Shown: positions 11,976 to 23,671, counted from the stretch's first letter. The stretch: DNA of 64,000 bases from Congeria kusceri (GCA_027627225.1 CM051030.1:3873501-3937500), one strand, 5' to 3'. The notes: generated from the sequence alone by a model not told the origin. Program-made: numbers and translations.

Positions 11976-12215
11976 TTTAATATTCGATTCCCAGCCTGGC
12001 CACATAACTTGTGTGGGGACTGGTCATGAAATTATTTCTACGGCCATTCTCCCCCTACCTCTGATTCAAGTAGGGCACTTGTCAGTTACTGGCATAAGTA
12101 TGTGCACTTAGTACTGGTAAAAACCAGCTTACCCAGGAAAAGTGTGAGTAGGTTAACTGACCGCCATTATATGACTGAAATACTGTTGAATACGGTGAAA
12201 AATCCAAACAAACAA
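11976..12215 (+). mobile_element. tRNA-derived SINE, 5' truncated (V-domain-like body)
   Basis: The B-box-like ttcgattcccagcctggcc is followed by a conserved-looking body with cttgtgtggggactggtcat and aactgaccgccattatatga. The tail is ttgaatacggtgaaaaatcc, aaacaaacaa. The body and tail resemble the V-type SINEs known from bivalves and fishes. The tRNA head upstream of the B box is missing. Confidence 0.65.
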
Positions 12216-13600
12216 GCATACAAAACAATATTAATGAACAATAAGTAACACAATAGAAATATTTATAGATTCTTGAAGCCTAAGTTAAACCTGCATAATA
12301 TAAGGAAAATTGAAAAAGTGCGTAGATTTTGTCATGCCTATATTGTTACCTTTTAAAGAATATGCTAAGGACTGTGTAATTAGAATGATAATATTTTAAA
12401 TAACTTGTTTTCACAAACATTTCCCTTCTATGGTTAGCACAGGCTCCATCGCAAACAAAGTCAAAGTAAATTGCTGCTGTAAACACTCTTTACTAACCAA
12501 AGTAGGCCATCCAATCAGAACCCACGAAATTATGAGAAGCTTCCAGACGATACAGATCAGTAGGGTCAGGTACAATAACATAACATATACATGAAATAGC
12601 AACAAAAATCTGTATTTTTTTTTTTACTTTGTTTGAAAATAGCACATTGCAAATTGTGTTTTATCCAACACTTTGGCATTAGTTCTAATGAACGTTAATT
12701 ACTTTTAATCGACAGAAAACTGGTTTTTATTAACGAAAGAAAGTTTATTATCTCTATGTTCGAAAACGCTTGGTACGAACGGAATATACACTAATGTACA
12801 TGCTGATTTACAAAAGAGACATCACCAGCTATTGCATACATATAACTATAAGATTAGAAGTTACCAAAATGTTACGATTTCACCGATTTCAATGCGGCTT
12901 TTTGTATTTTGATCGGTAAGATGTCCATTAGAAACGATTTCTGCAAATTTTTATTTGTTATTAACATATTTCTGGACTGCTGCTGTAAAGTGTGTATGTA
13001 CAATTTGTTTTTTTTTTCAATTATTTTCCAAATAAGCAAATGAAGGTAATAAATTTACTTGAAATCAGATAGCAAAGTACAAAATAACGACGGCAACACT
13101 AAATTATCGAATAAATAAACAAACATGTTTGTCAACCTTTGCTTCGTTTATTAGAGTTGTGTTACCTAAAACAGCTGTCGAGTAGGCGTAAATAAATGTA
13201 TTGAAGTTTTCAGCTGTACAGGTGAAAACTAGTTTGTGATTAAAAACGAGCCATTTATGCGTTTTACAGCAACAGTCCTTCTTAACTTTTCTTTCATTAA
13301 ATTTGAAGTATATGGTAATTGAATTAATTATGTTGTTTTTATTTATTTCACAATGTATGCCATAAGATCGTATATACACACTTTAAAAGTCCACTTTTTT
13401 AATAGCAAAATGTAGAAACAAATAGTTTGCAAACAGTTTGATGTAGCGTTCACAAAGCGATTTGTCTGTAAAAATCATTACATTGACAAACTAATAAATT
13501 ACAAATCAAATTACACCTAGCGAGACATTGGCACTTTTGGTGACCAAAGCCTGTTCCTACCAAACAAGATGGGCATTGGCGAGCAACAAATATCACTCAC
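12216..13600. other. Gene-free stretch
   Basis: No confident gene. Two short minus-strand open frames (12411-12605, 13104-13379) are not supported by domain recognition. The first overlaps a possible acceptor (tgtttacag on the minus strand near 12478) but leads nowhere coherent. Confidence 0.45.
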
Positions 13601-13728
13601 AACAAGGCGCGAAAACAACGACCAGATGGCGATTCGTACAACTGCATGTTTGTATTACGTTTCTTAGGTTCAGAACACCTCCTCCACTGGCTCGCACCAT
13701 CTTGTAGAAAAGGTCGGTGTAACTGCAC
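13601..13728 (-). CDS. Candidate internal exon, unknown protein
   Basis: On the minus strand, ccatgtttcag precedes and gtgagtga follows a 128-bp stretch. One frame is open throughout: 42 codons plus 2 bases, ending PSGRCFRALL. It is rich in Arg, Lys, Cys and Gln. The GC content is clearly higher than in the surrounding sequence, and both splice sites match consensus. I do not recognise the protein and found no phase-compatible neighbour in the window. It could be a real exon of an undetected gene, an exon relic, or chance. Confidence 0.35.
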
Positions 13729-14176
13729 CTGAAACATGGGAGTTGCTCTTATTAATTGAAGTCTTAATTATTCAAGCTGTCCCATACATTTTACTGCACA
13801 TGCAAGATCTTGATCCTCATGTTATCAAACTTTGCGACTAATCAAGTTTCTTTACAGAGAAGTGAGTTTGTCTGAGTAAATATTAAAACTGTCTTGAACT
13901 TCTGAGTTCATTACTTACTGTTTTAACTATTTATAATTGCAAATAACAAAAGTACACTGGGAGACCTTGGGCCACTTAAACATTTTATTTTTTAGTAATG
14001 CCTAATTGTGACATTGACCCACAACCCCACATGCAATCCAAAGGGAGAAGTTGATGTAAAGTATTTACAAATTAAGTTCCATTAAAAAAGCTATACGGTG
14101 AAATCATTATTATTTGTGGGACAATAATTTTGGTGGATTTTGCGGGTTAATGAAACCAGAAATTCAAGTGCCGATG

Positions 14177-14367
14177 AATAAATGACGCATCTTATACCAG
14201 CCAGCAAGTCTGCTTCTAAGCTAACTATTAGCAATTAAGACATTTACGTAAAGAGCATATCGCTTGTACAATAATGAATAATAAATTAAATATTTACAAT
14301 ATTATGATGTCTTTTAATCCAACTTAATCCATTGTTAAGGAATCTCAAGTATTTCAACATAAAACAT
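14177..14367. repeat. 191-bp direct repeat flanking LINE, left copy
   Basis: The sequence from aataaatgacgcatcttata to caacataaaacat is repeated at 16039-16229 with only two mismatches. It abuts the first base of the LINE, so it is interpreted as the left target-site duplication. Confidence 0.9.
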
Positions 14368-15584
14368 GTCTGGAATGGGCCTGCTAAAATTAAACATAAT
14401 GTTGCTATTAAATCTTATGATGATGGAGGTATTTCTATGATAGATGTCTATGCCTTTGAAAAAACAATGAAAATGACATGGTTAAGGAAAATTGTATTGT
14501 GTACTGGAAGATGTTTCCTACTGGTTTATTCATTGTTTGATGTTAAAAAATTGACGAATGTGGGAAAAGATTATGCTGAAAAAATAGTAAAAACATTAAA
14601 AAATTGTTTTTGGAAAGATGTACTTACATGTTATATTGCATATATCAATAAACAAGTTGTTAGTAGGCATGAAGATATATTAAATATGCCTTTATTTTAT
14701 AACCACAACTTTAAAATAGGTCTGAATAGTATTTATAATAAACATATGTATGATAGAGGTGTTAGAGATATAGTAAGCTCATCTGCTCATCTGGACTATT
14801 TATGAGTAAGGATTTGTTAGAATCTTACATTGGTATACAAATTAATTTTCTATTTTATGAAGGCTTAATTAGAACAGTGAAGAACTTTATAAAAATGTCA
14901 GGCTTTGATGTTATAAAAAAGCCAGATATAGAATGTGCATTTACATCCTTTTATTTAAATAATATAGTCTTGATGCAAAACCAAAACAAAATTGTATATA
15001 AAACGTTTACCTCCAACACAGATATACCAACTTGCCAATCAAAATGGAATATATCTTTCAATAACATTGAATGGAAAAAAGTACATAGACTTGTTTTTAA
15101 CATTTCCAGAGATACATACACCCAGTGGTTTCAGACAAGAATTGTGCACAGAATCCTAGGAACTAAATCTTTACTGTATAAAATGAATATTGCACAGGAT
15201 AATTTATGTACTTTTTGCAAAGAACATGAAGAAACTATTATACATTTATTCTGGGACTGCTACTTTACACAAATTGTTGTCAATTATGTTATTCAATTTT
15301 TAAGGTCACATAATATGCACAAATATTCTGAAATTTGTTGTCAAACTATGATACTTGGCAGTACAAATGAAACCATGAGTGAAATAAATATTTTTATCTT
15401 AGAATTGAAAAAATACATATTTATGTGTAAGAAAAAAAGGGTCCCACCCACTATACTAGGACTAAGTAAAAGTTTACGATTATCATGGGACATTCAAAAC
15501 AATGGCAAATGTCAAGAAAAAGAAAAGCAAAAATGGGCAATTGTACAGCTACTTGCCAATCCAATCCACGATGAAGTAGTGTAG
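14368..15584 (+). pseudogene. LINE ORF2 C-terminal remnant, one frameshift
   Basis: The first open part ends at a stop at 14803-14805. The second continues from 14802 in another frame to 15584. Read together they give the segment that follows RT fingers and palm in L1/Tx1 elements: WNGPAKIKHNVAIKSYDDGG near the start, a match to the LW-x-KI-x-R-x2-I-x2-Y-x-DGGL pattern. It ends with a knuckle-like C-x2-C-x8-H-x4-C motif (CTFC then HLFWDC). The first residues of the upstream open frame (14332-14367) are host flank. No RT catalytic motifs are present. Confidence 0.85.
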
Positions 15585-16038
15585 TGGATCCAATATCATA
15601 ATTATACTAGTTTTTTATTGTTCTAATACTTACCCGATACCATTTTGCTGTATGTCTCGCAATGATTTCAAGATTATATTGTCAGAAGTCCAAACACGAT
15701 TCTCTGTGTTTTTTTTTTTTTTTTTTTCTTTCTTCTTTCTTTCATATTTATGTTTGTATGTATGCCGAAAGTGAGTGTTTTTTGCTATTTTGTTGTACAT
15801 GCATTCATATAAACATATTTATTTTGCCTCTTCTATAACATTATCAGTAATCTATAAAGATGTTAAGACAACTCAACAAATATTATTATACACTAACTTT
15901 TATTGTATTTAAACTGTCTGTCTACTAACATCAAACATTGTAAGGTATGGAGCAGGATGACCTCGACCTGCACATACCTATGGACGAGGTAAATAAAGAA
16001 TCGGATCACAAAAAAAAAAATAATAAAAAAATATAAAA
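14368..16038 (+). mobile_element. 5'-truncated L1/Tx1-type LINE
   Basis: Only the region downstream of the reverse transcriptase is left: the post-RT segment and the C-terminal Cys/His knuckle, then a short 3' UTR and an A-rich tail ending just before 16039. It sits on the plus strand between the two 191-bp direct repeats. Its protein resembles the C-terminal part of the LINE at 37305-40370, so both belong to one broad clade. It is dead by truncation and frameshift. Confidence 0.9.
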
Positions 16039-16229
16039 AATAAATGACGCATCTTATACCAGCCAGCAAGTCTGCTTCTAAGCTAACTATGAGCAATTAA
16101 GACATTTACGTAAAGAGCATATCGCTTGTACAATAATGAATAATAAATTAAATATTTACAATATTATAATGTCTTTTAATCCAACTTAATCCATTGTTAA
16201 GGAATCTCAAGTATTTCAACATAAAACAT
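16039..16229. repeat. 191-bp direct repeat flanking LINE, right copy
   Basis: It matches 14177-14367 with substitutions near the middle (ctaactatgagc versus ctaactattagc, and attataatgtc versus attatgatgtc) and no indels. It directly follows the A-rich LINE tail. Confidence 0.9.
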
Positions 16230-16338
16230 AACGCATCAAAGCATATTTTTACTCAAAAGTTCATCAATGAAAATTTGGTGCGCATTATACGTGACAACAT
16301 AGTAGTGATTTCAAACTGTGGATGTACCATTAGGCCAT

Positions 16339-16693
16339 AGATTTTTTATTTCTTGGTTCTCGGACATTTTTGGAAAAGTATCCGGCTTGAGGAGGGAAAA
16401 AAACACACAAAAAACCAAAAGAAACAACACAGAATTGAGTAAATTAATGACTAGAATGGACAGTGATATTAAAATCTTAATGCTTTATTACTTTAAAAAA
16501 ATTCATATTACACAACATTAACTTCATTACTACACGATAACCATGACATAAATTTTTTTTTGCATTCTGTGTAACAGGTTGAAACCCTTTCAAAAGGTCA
16601 TTTTTACGATATCGGTTACATTCTAAAATATTTTTTTTTTGCTTTTTGGAAAAAATCGGGTCGGCGGATCAGAGAACCAAGAAATAAAAAAAC
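16339..16693. mobile_element. MITE with 23-bp inverted ends
   Basis: agattttttatttcttggtt/ctc at the left pairs with gag/aaccaagaaataaaaaaact at the right. The interior is non-coding. Confidence 0.8.
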
Positions 16694-16919
16694 TCTCGCC
16701 TTATTATCACGGGAACAGGCCACCACTGCCAATCCTGATTACGTAATAGAAGGCTTACACATGTAGATATAATGAATACTTAATTTACGAAAGTTAACAT
16801 TAGCACTGGATTTTTTTTCTTCAAAAATTGAAATCCACGAACTCAAGTACCAACAAAATTGTCATTTTTAAAGAAACCACAAAATTTCAAACCGACTAAT
16901 TTATATATGTTTACAATAT

Positions 16920-18193
16920 TCTTGAGATATTGCCTGGAAAGCTTTTTTTCTATTTAAAAAACAGTCACCTTTACCTTGACCCAACCCACCTTACATGCAA
17001 TACCATGCAAGGTCTCGCTATACAGTATCTTTAATTTAAGTTTCATTTAAATAACTCAATTTGCTCTCAAATTTTATAGCAGAAACTGTTGTTCTGTTGT
17101 TACAGGTAGTTATGGTAAACTTGACCTTGACCCCACCAACATCAGATGGGCATCCCAAGTGAGGTATCAATATAAGTTATCGATATGTTTAGTTTCTTTA
17201 CCATAGCTCAATTATATTTTTTGTAATGGTGACCTTGACCCTACCCATCATATATGCAATCCCAAGAGAGGTCTCAATATAAGGTATCTATAAATCAAAT
17301 TAATTATAATATCTCAATTTGTTCTAAAGTTATTGAGCAGAAACTGTTTTTTCTATGTCTAGTAACAGAGATATTGACCCCACCAACCCCAGATGCAATC
17401 CCAAGCAAGGTATCAATATAATTATATAAGTAATCAATATCTAGCTCGATTCGTTCTCAAGTTATTGCGCGGAAACTGTTTTTTTAATTTTAGTAACAGT
17501 GACCTTGACACCAGCCTATAAGCAATCCCAGGTAAAATCTGGCTTTCAGGTTTCTATATATGAAGATGCATTCTCAAGTAAGAGAGCGGAAACCAAAAGT
17601 TGATGCCACCACCCCACCTAATTTGCATGTAAAACTTGTAAGTGTAAAATGGCCCATAATTTTGACAAAATTCAAAGTAGAGTTACCAAACTTGGGTTAT
17701 TGGTCCATTTTACTATGGGGAATATAATTATGTTTTAATTTTGAATAAAATCCCTCAACCAGTTTCTGATAAACTAGCCACCAGAAAAACTTTATCCTAT
17801 CCTATTTGCTTTGAATGTAAAATCTTTCAGTGTAAAATGGCATATAATTTTGACAAATTTTTAAACTAGAGTTACCAAACATGGACTACGATTTTAGTTT
17901 AATATGGGTAATAAATGATTTATGTTTGAATCAAATCCTGCAAGTCAATCCTGAGAAACTAGCTTACTGAAAAACTTTAACCTATCTATATATTGCAAAT
18001 TTCAAAAAAGAGTAACCAAACTTGGGCCATAGGCTTATTTTAATATTGGGAATAAATGTGTAAAGTTTAAATAAAACCCTGCAAGCCATTTCTGAGAAAC
18101 TAGCTTACAGAAAAACTTTAACCTAGAGCAGATGCTGACGCAGAAGCCGGAGCGAGTAGAATAGCTTACCTTTTCTTTGAAAAGTCGAGCTAT
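16920..18193. mobile_element. Rolling-circle-like element, family A copy 2 (3' part)
   Basis: Several ~140-bp units (gtgaccttgaccctacccat, gcaatcccaag) are followed by units with agttaccaaacttgggc and aaactagcttactgaaaaac. It ends in cttttctttgaaaag and tcgagcta, the same 3' end as 8391-10035. One unit of the same type lies at 13965-14100, left of the LINE. The LINE and its flanks may therefore have been inserted into a larger copy. Confidence 0.65.
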
Positions 18194-18357
18194 ATATTGA
18201 AGTCATTATTGGTTTTTTTGTAAAGTTGTATGACAAAATAGTTGTAGCCAAACAGAAATTTCTTAATCCAAATGCTGGAATGTTTATCTGTAGAATAATT
18301 TCACAAATGGCAGACTTAGCACCAACAAGGGAGATTCCTCTTCCTTTGCAGCAACCA

Positions 18358-19481
18358 TATTTAATATAGGTTTTCGGATACCCTGTGCTTCGGACACCCT
18401 CAAAATCGACCAAAATAATTATTTTTCGTGTCTCTATGTTTTCGGTTCGGACACTTCTTAAGAGGTATTAAACAGTGATCTATGTTTTCAGACAAGTGCT
18501 AATTAAAACCTATTATCATGAATTGTTTATCAATTTAATGTTTCACAGGTTTCTTCTCTAATGTTTATCAATTTAATGTTTCACAGGTTTCTTCTCTAAT
18601 GTTTATCAATTTAATGTTTCACAGGTTTCTTCTCTAATGTTTATCAATTTAATGTTTCACAGGTTTCTTCTCTAATGTTTATCAATTTAATGTTTCACAG
18701 GTTTCTTCTCTAATGTTTATCAATTTAATGTTTCACAGGTTTCTTCTCTAATGTTTATCAATTTAATGTTTCACAGGTTTCTTCTCTAATGTTTATCAAT
18801 TTATTCTTGCTAAGTATTTTGCAGTCACACGCTTGCCAATGAGCATATTGCATAATGGCTTCACTATACAGTAATGTGTAATAAACTAATGCCACCAGCA
18901 ATAAACTCAGGAAGATCTGATGACTGCCTGTTTAATTACTTCTTCTCGCAAACCTGGAATTTTAAAAAAGCTATTAATATCTCAACTATCTTTTGAGAGC
19001 ATTACGTTGTTTGTTTTGTGTTTAAATTACCACTATATTTATTATTTTTCATGTAATGTTGCATACAATAGATATTTCTACAAGAAATTGTTCTTATTTG
19101 GCATATATCCCAAAAATTGACTCTTAAAATTGTGTTTACATGGTAAAAATATGAATGTTTAATAACCTTATGTTGGGATCCCAGCTAATTTCACTTTCAC
19201 TTTCAAAACCATGAAAGCAAGGCTCTGACTGGCTGACTAAAAAAGTTGTCAGAAGATGACCTTCTACTGGTTGTCCTCAGATCCTAATGCGAAGCGTATT
19301 TTAAGATGTGATTTTTATCAGATTGCAATTAACTTATACCATCATCCGAGATAACAAAACAAATGAGCCAGACCCTATTTGCTGCTATGTTTTCAGACAG
19401 ACTTCAAACAATACTTTTGTTTAACTCTAAATATTCGGAAATTGATAAAAAAATTAAGTGTCCGAAAACGTATATTAAATA
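18358..19481. mobile_element. TIR element, 1.1 kb (ends tatttaatatacgttttcgga)
   Basis: The left end tatttaatataggttttcgg is the inverse of ccgaaaacgtatattaaata at 19462-19481. Inside are repeats of the same motif and a perfect 38-bp tandem array (listed separately). No transposase is seen. A related element lies at 59308-60056. Confidence 0.75.
18525..18804. repeat. Perfect 38-bp tandem array, 7.4 copies
   Basis: The unit gtttatcaatttaatgtttc/acaggtttcttctctaat starts at 18525, 18563, 18601, 18639, 18677, 18715, 18753 and, in part, 18791. All full copies are identical, which implies very recent expansion. Confidence 0.97.
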
Positions 19482-19895
19482 CGGTATCTCAATATGAGAA
19501 ACGTTTGCTCCAACCAGCCAAAAAACCCAGATGTAAACTACTTTCTCAAGTTATCAATTGTTACAATTTTAAAGATTTATAGACTGAATGATCAGTTACA
19601 GACACATTGCCACCTTTGTATTACATGAGCCAATCTGCTTCTTCAAAGGGACTTTGTCATCAAAAAGGGCCTCAAGGGGGCAATTTCGTTAAAAAATCAG
19701 ATATTTTCATATTAATTCCGGCATATAATAACGGTTTAAACACGATATATAAAATGGGGGGGGGGAAAGAATGTGCGCATTCTGAAATAAAAATTTATAA
19801 TACCGGTCGTGTTTGTTTGGCCCTTTTTCTGTTTACACGTTGAATTGTGAGTATTTTGTATAACCATAGTTTACACATGACTTTACTAAGCATGA

Positions 19896-20105
19896 TAGCG
19901 CAGTTGGTAAAACCGCTGACTACTGTCATTTCTTCTTATGGCGCTGACTACTGTCATTTCTTCTTATGGCGCTGACTACTGTCATTTCTTCTTATGGCGC
20001 TGACTACTGTCATTTCTTCTTATGGCGCTGACTACTGTCATTTCTTCTTATGGCGCTGACTACTGTCATTTCTTCTTATGGCTTCTAAGTCGAGAGTTCG
20101 AATCC
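19896..20105 (+). repeat. tRNA-like core split by a 28-bp expansion
   Basis: The A box tagcgcagttgg (19896-19907) and the B box agttcgaatcc (20095-20105) match tRNA promoter consensus well. They stand about 190 bp apart instead of about 50 because of the tandem array between them. Confidence 0.7.
19913..20080. repeat. 28-bp tandem repeat, 6 copies
   Basis: The unit gcgctgactactgtcatttc/ttcttatg starts at 19913, 19941, 19969, 19997, 20025 and 20053. The copies are identical apart from the second base of the first (ccgctg). Confidence 0.97.
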
Positions 20106-20564
20106 CGCTAGTGGTTTAAATTTTTTCAAACTTTTTTTGCTATTTTGTTTTTATTAAATAACTCATTGTATATAATATTATTATTTATACACTCAATTTA
20201 TATAATATTATTATTTATTTATTTATTTATAACAGATGTCTTAGTACAGTGCATTTCTATCATACAATATCAATAACATGAAAATAGGACGCCATTTTTT
20301 TGGTGACATAGTCTCTTTAACACATGTTTGATAGGCCCTTGTAATCCTACAGTGGCGATAAGTTCCCAAGTAATTGATGCTACAGTTAAAGCTATTAATT
20401 TCATACAGAGAAATATGAAGCATTTTCTCGAAGGTATTTAAGTAACCAATGCTCAAGTTTAACTGCATATATTAACATTATTAGAGGATTTTCGTAGGTG
20501 ATTCTCATGTGTTACTAGTCTAAAAGCACCATGTTTCATTTCAAATTTAAACATGATACTCGCT

Positions 20565-20830
20565 AATTTTTGTTAAGACAAAGAACGAAATTATCGTTGT
20601 TAAAACTACCCTGAGCGGAGCATAGTAAAAAGTAGTTCCAATTACAATTGCCAAAATATATGTCAAATCATGTTAGAATCGAAATAATGTTTGCATCGTT
20701 GTTTACCAGCCAATAAACAACTCTTTGTCATTCTGATGCATGGCTATTAAACAACTAGGGCTACGCCATCATGGTTTAAGTCTTACGCATAAGAACTCCA
20801 AATCGTTGTTTATTTACAACTCAAAATCAA
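20565..20830. repeat. Dispersed repeat (tttctatagacaaagaac family), copy 2
   Basis: It starts cgctaatttttgttaagaca and aagaacgaaattatcgttgt. It continues through gtcaaatcatgttagaatcg and caataaacaactctttgtca in the same order as 26475-26720. Confidence 0.75.
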
Positions 20831-20879
20831 AAGTTGTTGTTTTAATTATAAGACGTGAACCACCCATCTGGAAACTTAC

Positions 20880-21012
20880 AAGTGAGACTGTTCACCCAGC
20901 CAACAGAGAGCTTCGCGCTTGTTGTACATGGCATAGTGGGAAGTCTCAAACATGAGGCATTCCCAGTAGTGGATCTCTGGGAACATCTTCAACAGAACTC
21001 TGAAATACCACG
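20880..21012 (+). CDS. Candidate exon fragment, unknown protein
   Basis: An open frame ending EHLQQNSEIPR runs into a consensus donor (ccacg/gtatgt) at 21012. It has a balanced amino-acid composition, including FALVVHGIVG and EAFPVVDLWEH. The start is unclear because no strong acceptor was found. I do not recognise the family. It could be a decayed exon; it ends in phase 2 and does not join cleanly with the next candidates. Confidence 0.25.
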
Positions 21013-21267
21013 GTATGTGTCAATAGAGGTCATTTGTTAAGTTCAGTTCTACATTTGCATATGCTACACATTGTAAGTCAGTGCAGATAGAGTTGGAAAT
21101 AGATCTAAATCATAAACAAGAACACTGCCTTCAGATATTATAAACATCCCAAGGTTGTGACAATAGCTTAGTTGGGTTTTTTTCTTTAAAAAAATCAGCA
21201 ATAAGTACATGTACACAAATTTGGAAGGCTGTTGTTCCAAAACATGTTCAGAAAAGTGCACCTATAC

Positions 21268-21676
21268 CAAGAACCATTGTCACTGTAAGTGATGAATACC
21301 CCTGAAGGTGTGCTTTGACAGAAGGAAGAGTTATGGTCCTTGCACTCTGCACTTCCTCTCAAAAGCCTCAATCATTATATGATGTATCATTTAAATCCAT
21401 TCAATACTTTAAGAGTCATGCGCCCCACAAGAAAATTACACTATGTAGTTATGCTCTGCACCAGACAAATAAGCCACAGGCAATAGTTCCCTAAATATTT
21501 AAGTAAAAGTTATGGTCCATGTACTCTACACATCCTCTAAAAGCCCTCCATCATTATACGAAGTATCATTTGAATCACTTCAATACTTTTCGAGTTGTGC
21601 TCCTCATAAGAAAATTACACTATGCAGTTATTGCTCTGCACAAGAAAAATCAGCCATGAGCAATAGCTCATATGTT
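21268..21676. mobile_element. Rolling-circle-like element, family F copy (partial)
   Basis: It contains gatgaatacccctgaaggtg near the 5' end and then units with gttatggtccttgcactctg, cctctcaaaagcctcaatca and gccccacaagaaaattacac. It shares all parts with 46370-47277. The 3' end is replaced by a family E element at 21677. Confidence 0.65.
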
Positions 21677-21955
21677 AACAAGACACTGCGTTTGATAAAC
21701 ACACATGCCCCCGGTTGGTGCTGGACAGCCCTTTGAATTATTCTTATTTTAAGTCCAAATTAGGTCAAGGTCAAAGTGAGGTTGGGTGATATGGGTGGAT
21801 TAGGAATGGTGATAAGCAACAATTGTGAAAGTATCCAAGTATTGTAGTAAGCGGTGTTGGTGCTTTAGACGAAACTGTAAAATCTACTTCACCTCGTACG
21901 GAAACACAGGACAGGGAATCACTATATGCCTCCCGCATCAAAATGCCGGGGGATA
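21677..21955. mobile_element. Rolling-circle-like element, family E copy 3
   Basis: It starts aacaagacactgcgtttgat and acacacatgcccccggttgg. It ends tatatgcctcccgcatcaaa, atgccggggga. It is shorter than the others, with a single internal unit. Confidence 0.75.
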
Positions 21956-22189
21956 CAAATGGCCTTAAATCAATTAAAATCTATGACACAGTTATGGTTC
22001 TTGTGTGTCAACAGATGTCATCTCTAAAGTTCAGTCCTATTTGCTATACATGCACATTTAAAGTCAGGGTAAACAGACGATAGAGATTACTTCCTTCATA
22101 CTATAAACTCCCCCACCCCCTGGCGATCATGGTTTTTGAAGAATCGAGGACTAATTTCCTTACTGGATTATTTCTGTAAACTTATTCAG

Positions 22190-22490
22190 AATTCTAACAT
22201 GACACGCGCACAATTGCCATTGTTAAATTGTCAATAAATACAACAAGAAAAATGTCTGTTGTAAAATTGCCAATAAACAACACAAAAAAGTAATTCCGAA
22301 ACTGTAAAAAATAGTTCACATTGTAATTGCAGAATATGTTGTCAGGTCATGTTAGAATCAAAATATTGCTTTATCATTGTTTAACTATAAATAAACAACG
22401 ATTTGTCTTTTTGATACGCGTATATTACACCCTCATGGTTAAATTCTTGCACATCAGAACTTCATTACAGATAAACAACTCAAACTTATC
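22190..22490. repeat. Dispersed repeat (tttctatagacaaagaac family), copy 3
   Basis: It shares acaacacaaaaaagtaattc, gtcaggtcatgttagaatca and caacgatttgtctttttgat with the other copies in order. The left end is diverged. Confidence 0.6.
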
Positions 22491-22585
22491 AAGACGTCGG
22501 GGGCGCAAAACTATTTGATGTGGCCTGCAAAATCACTGTATTGGCATAATTGAAACTACTATTGTTATCTTACCATTATCTTCAG

Positions 22586-22774
22586 GAGCATAGGAGAATT
22601 GTCAATCCACATCATGCAGTGAGAGGTTTAATGCTTTCCTACAGTGGCACATTGCTGGTGAATATGTCGTCAGGTTCTCAAATCCAAGCCTCAAAGTACA
22701 TCAGAGCTGCAATCAATATACTTGACATGGCCATATGTTACAGTAAAAACATCCTCATTGCAGAAGAAATGTAG
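22586..22774 (+). CDS. Candidate terminal exon, unknown protein
   Basis: After a good acceptor (accattatcttcag) a frame is open for 62 codons to TAG. It reads EHRRIVNPHHAVRGLMLSYS onward and includes SSGSQIQASKYIRAA. I do not recognise it. It could be a decayed exon or chance, since no partner exon with matching phase is certain. Confidence 0.22.
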   Translation, partial: EHRRIVNPHHAVRGLMLSYSGTLLVNMSSGSQIQASKYIRAAINILDMAICYSKNILIAEEM

Positions 22775-23244
22775 TATTTACATTGCAGAATAAATGAGCA
22801 TGAATAAAGCATTAAACAATACTCATATTTTTAGCTGACGTCTGTTTTTATGGGGGCTACAATTTCTGGAAAAGAGAATGACAGACAATACTGATCACAC
22901 CAGATCACCTTGATCATTGCTTGGTCGAGCTAAAATCTCAAATAAGAATACGACAAATCCAGTGCCCGGAGCCTAAGGGCTACCAAAAATTTCCCCTGGG
23001 CTACTGAAGTTCCAAATTAAAAGCCCACCGGGATACTTAAACTGTGTTATTTATCTGGATTAATTATTGATTTAAATTCACACTTAAGTATTTTCTCACA
23101 TTATCTTATTGTCATCAATATTATTTTTATAATTATTTACAAATTTTATTAAAAGGATTCTTCTAATCACCTAATGAACATTATATCTGATTATGCCAAA
23201 TAAATTAATGCAGCTAGTAGTCTAGCAAAATACATGGCTAGAAT

Positions 23245-23385
23245 GTTAGGGACAATATATAAATATTGACTTCCTTGAGGATGACAGTGCGTCTTGTTAA
23301 CCCGAGCCAACACTGTTTGTTGAGGGTTGACGAGACGCACTGTCTCCCTCAAGGAAGTCAATATTTATTTTATTATACCTAACAA
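23245..23385. mobile_element. Foldback element with ~40-bp near-perfect arms
   Basis: aaatattgacttccttgagg, then gacagtgcgtc, pairs with gacgcactgtc, then cctcaaggaagtcaatattt, around a loop of about 25 bp (outer ends gttagggacaata / tattatacctaac). It could form a long hairpin. There is no coding sequence. Confidence 0.8.
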
Positions 23386-23671
23386 AATCAAAGTAAAGAA
23401 ATCAATTACATACGTTTAATATTTACAGAAATATAAACAATCAAACCTCTACATGACACAGACTTTAAATTAAGCTAAATCCTGTATCATTTGCGTACCG
23501 GGCGACATAGCAGAAGCGGGCGACATATCAAATTGTTGCCCGCTTCAGTTTATATGCATTATATAGAGAAATATTCAAGTGAGGTATAATAATAAGCATT
23601 ATCCTGACTGGAACCTGGTTCATTATGAACAATGCAGTCTTAACAAGGATATTTATTGCTCATTTCTATAG

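Larger units (their letters stand above)
19644..20320. mobile_element. TIR element with tRNA-like core, copy 2
   Basis: The ends agggactttgtcatcaaaaa and ttttttggtgacatagtctct are diverged versions of the TIRs at 2981 and 3451. The flanks are TCAA on the left and TTAA on the right. The interior matches copy 1 in order: gggcctcaaggg, then tgtataaccatagttt, then the tRNA-like core. A 28-bp expansion splits the core. Confidence 0.85.
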
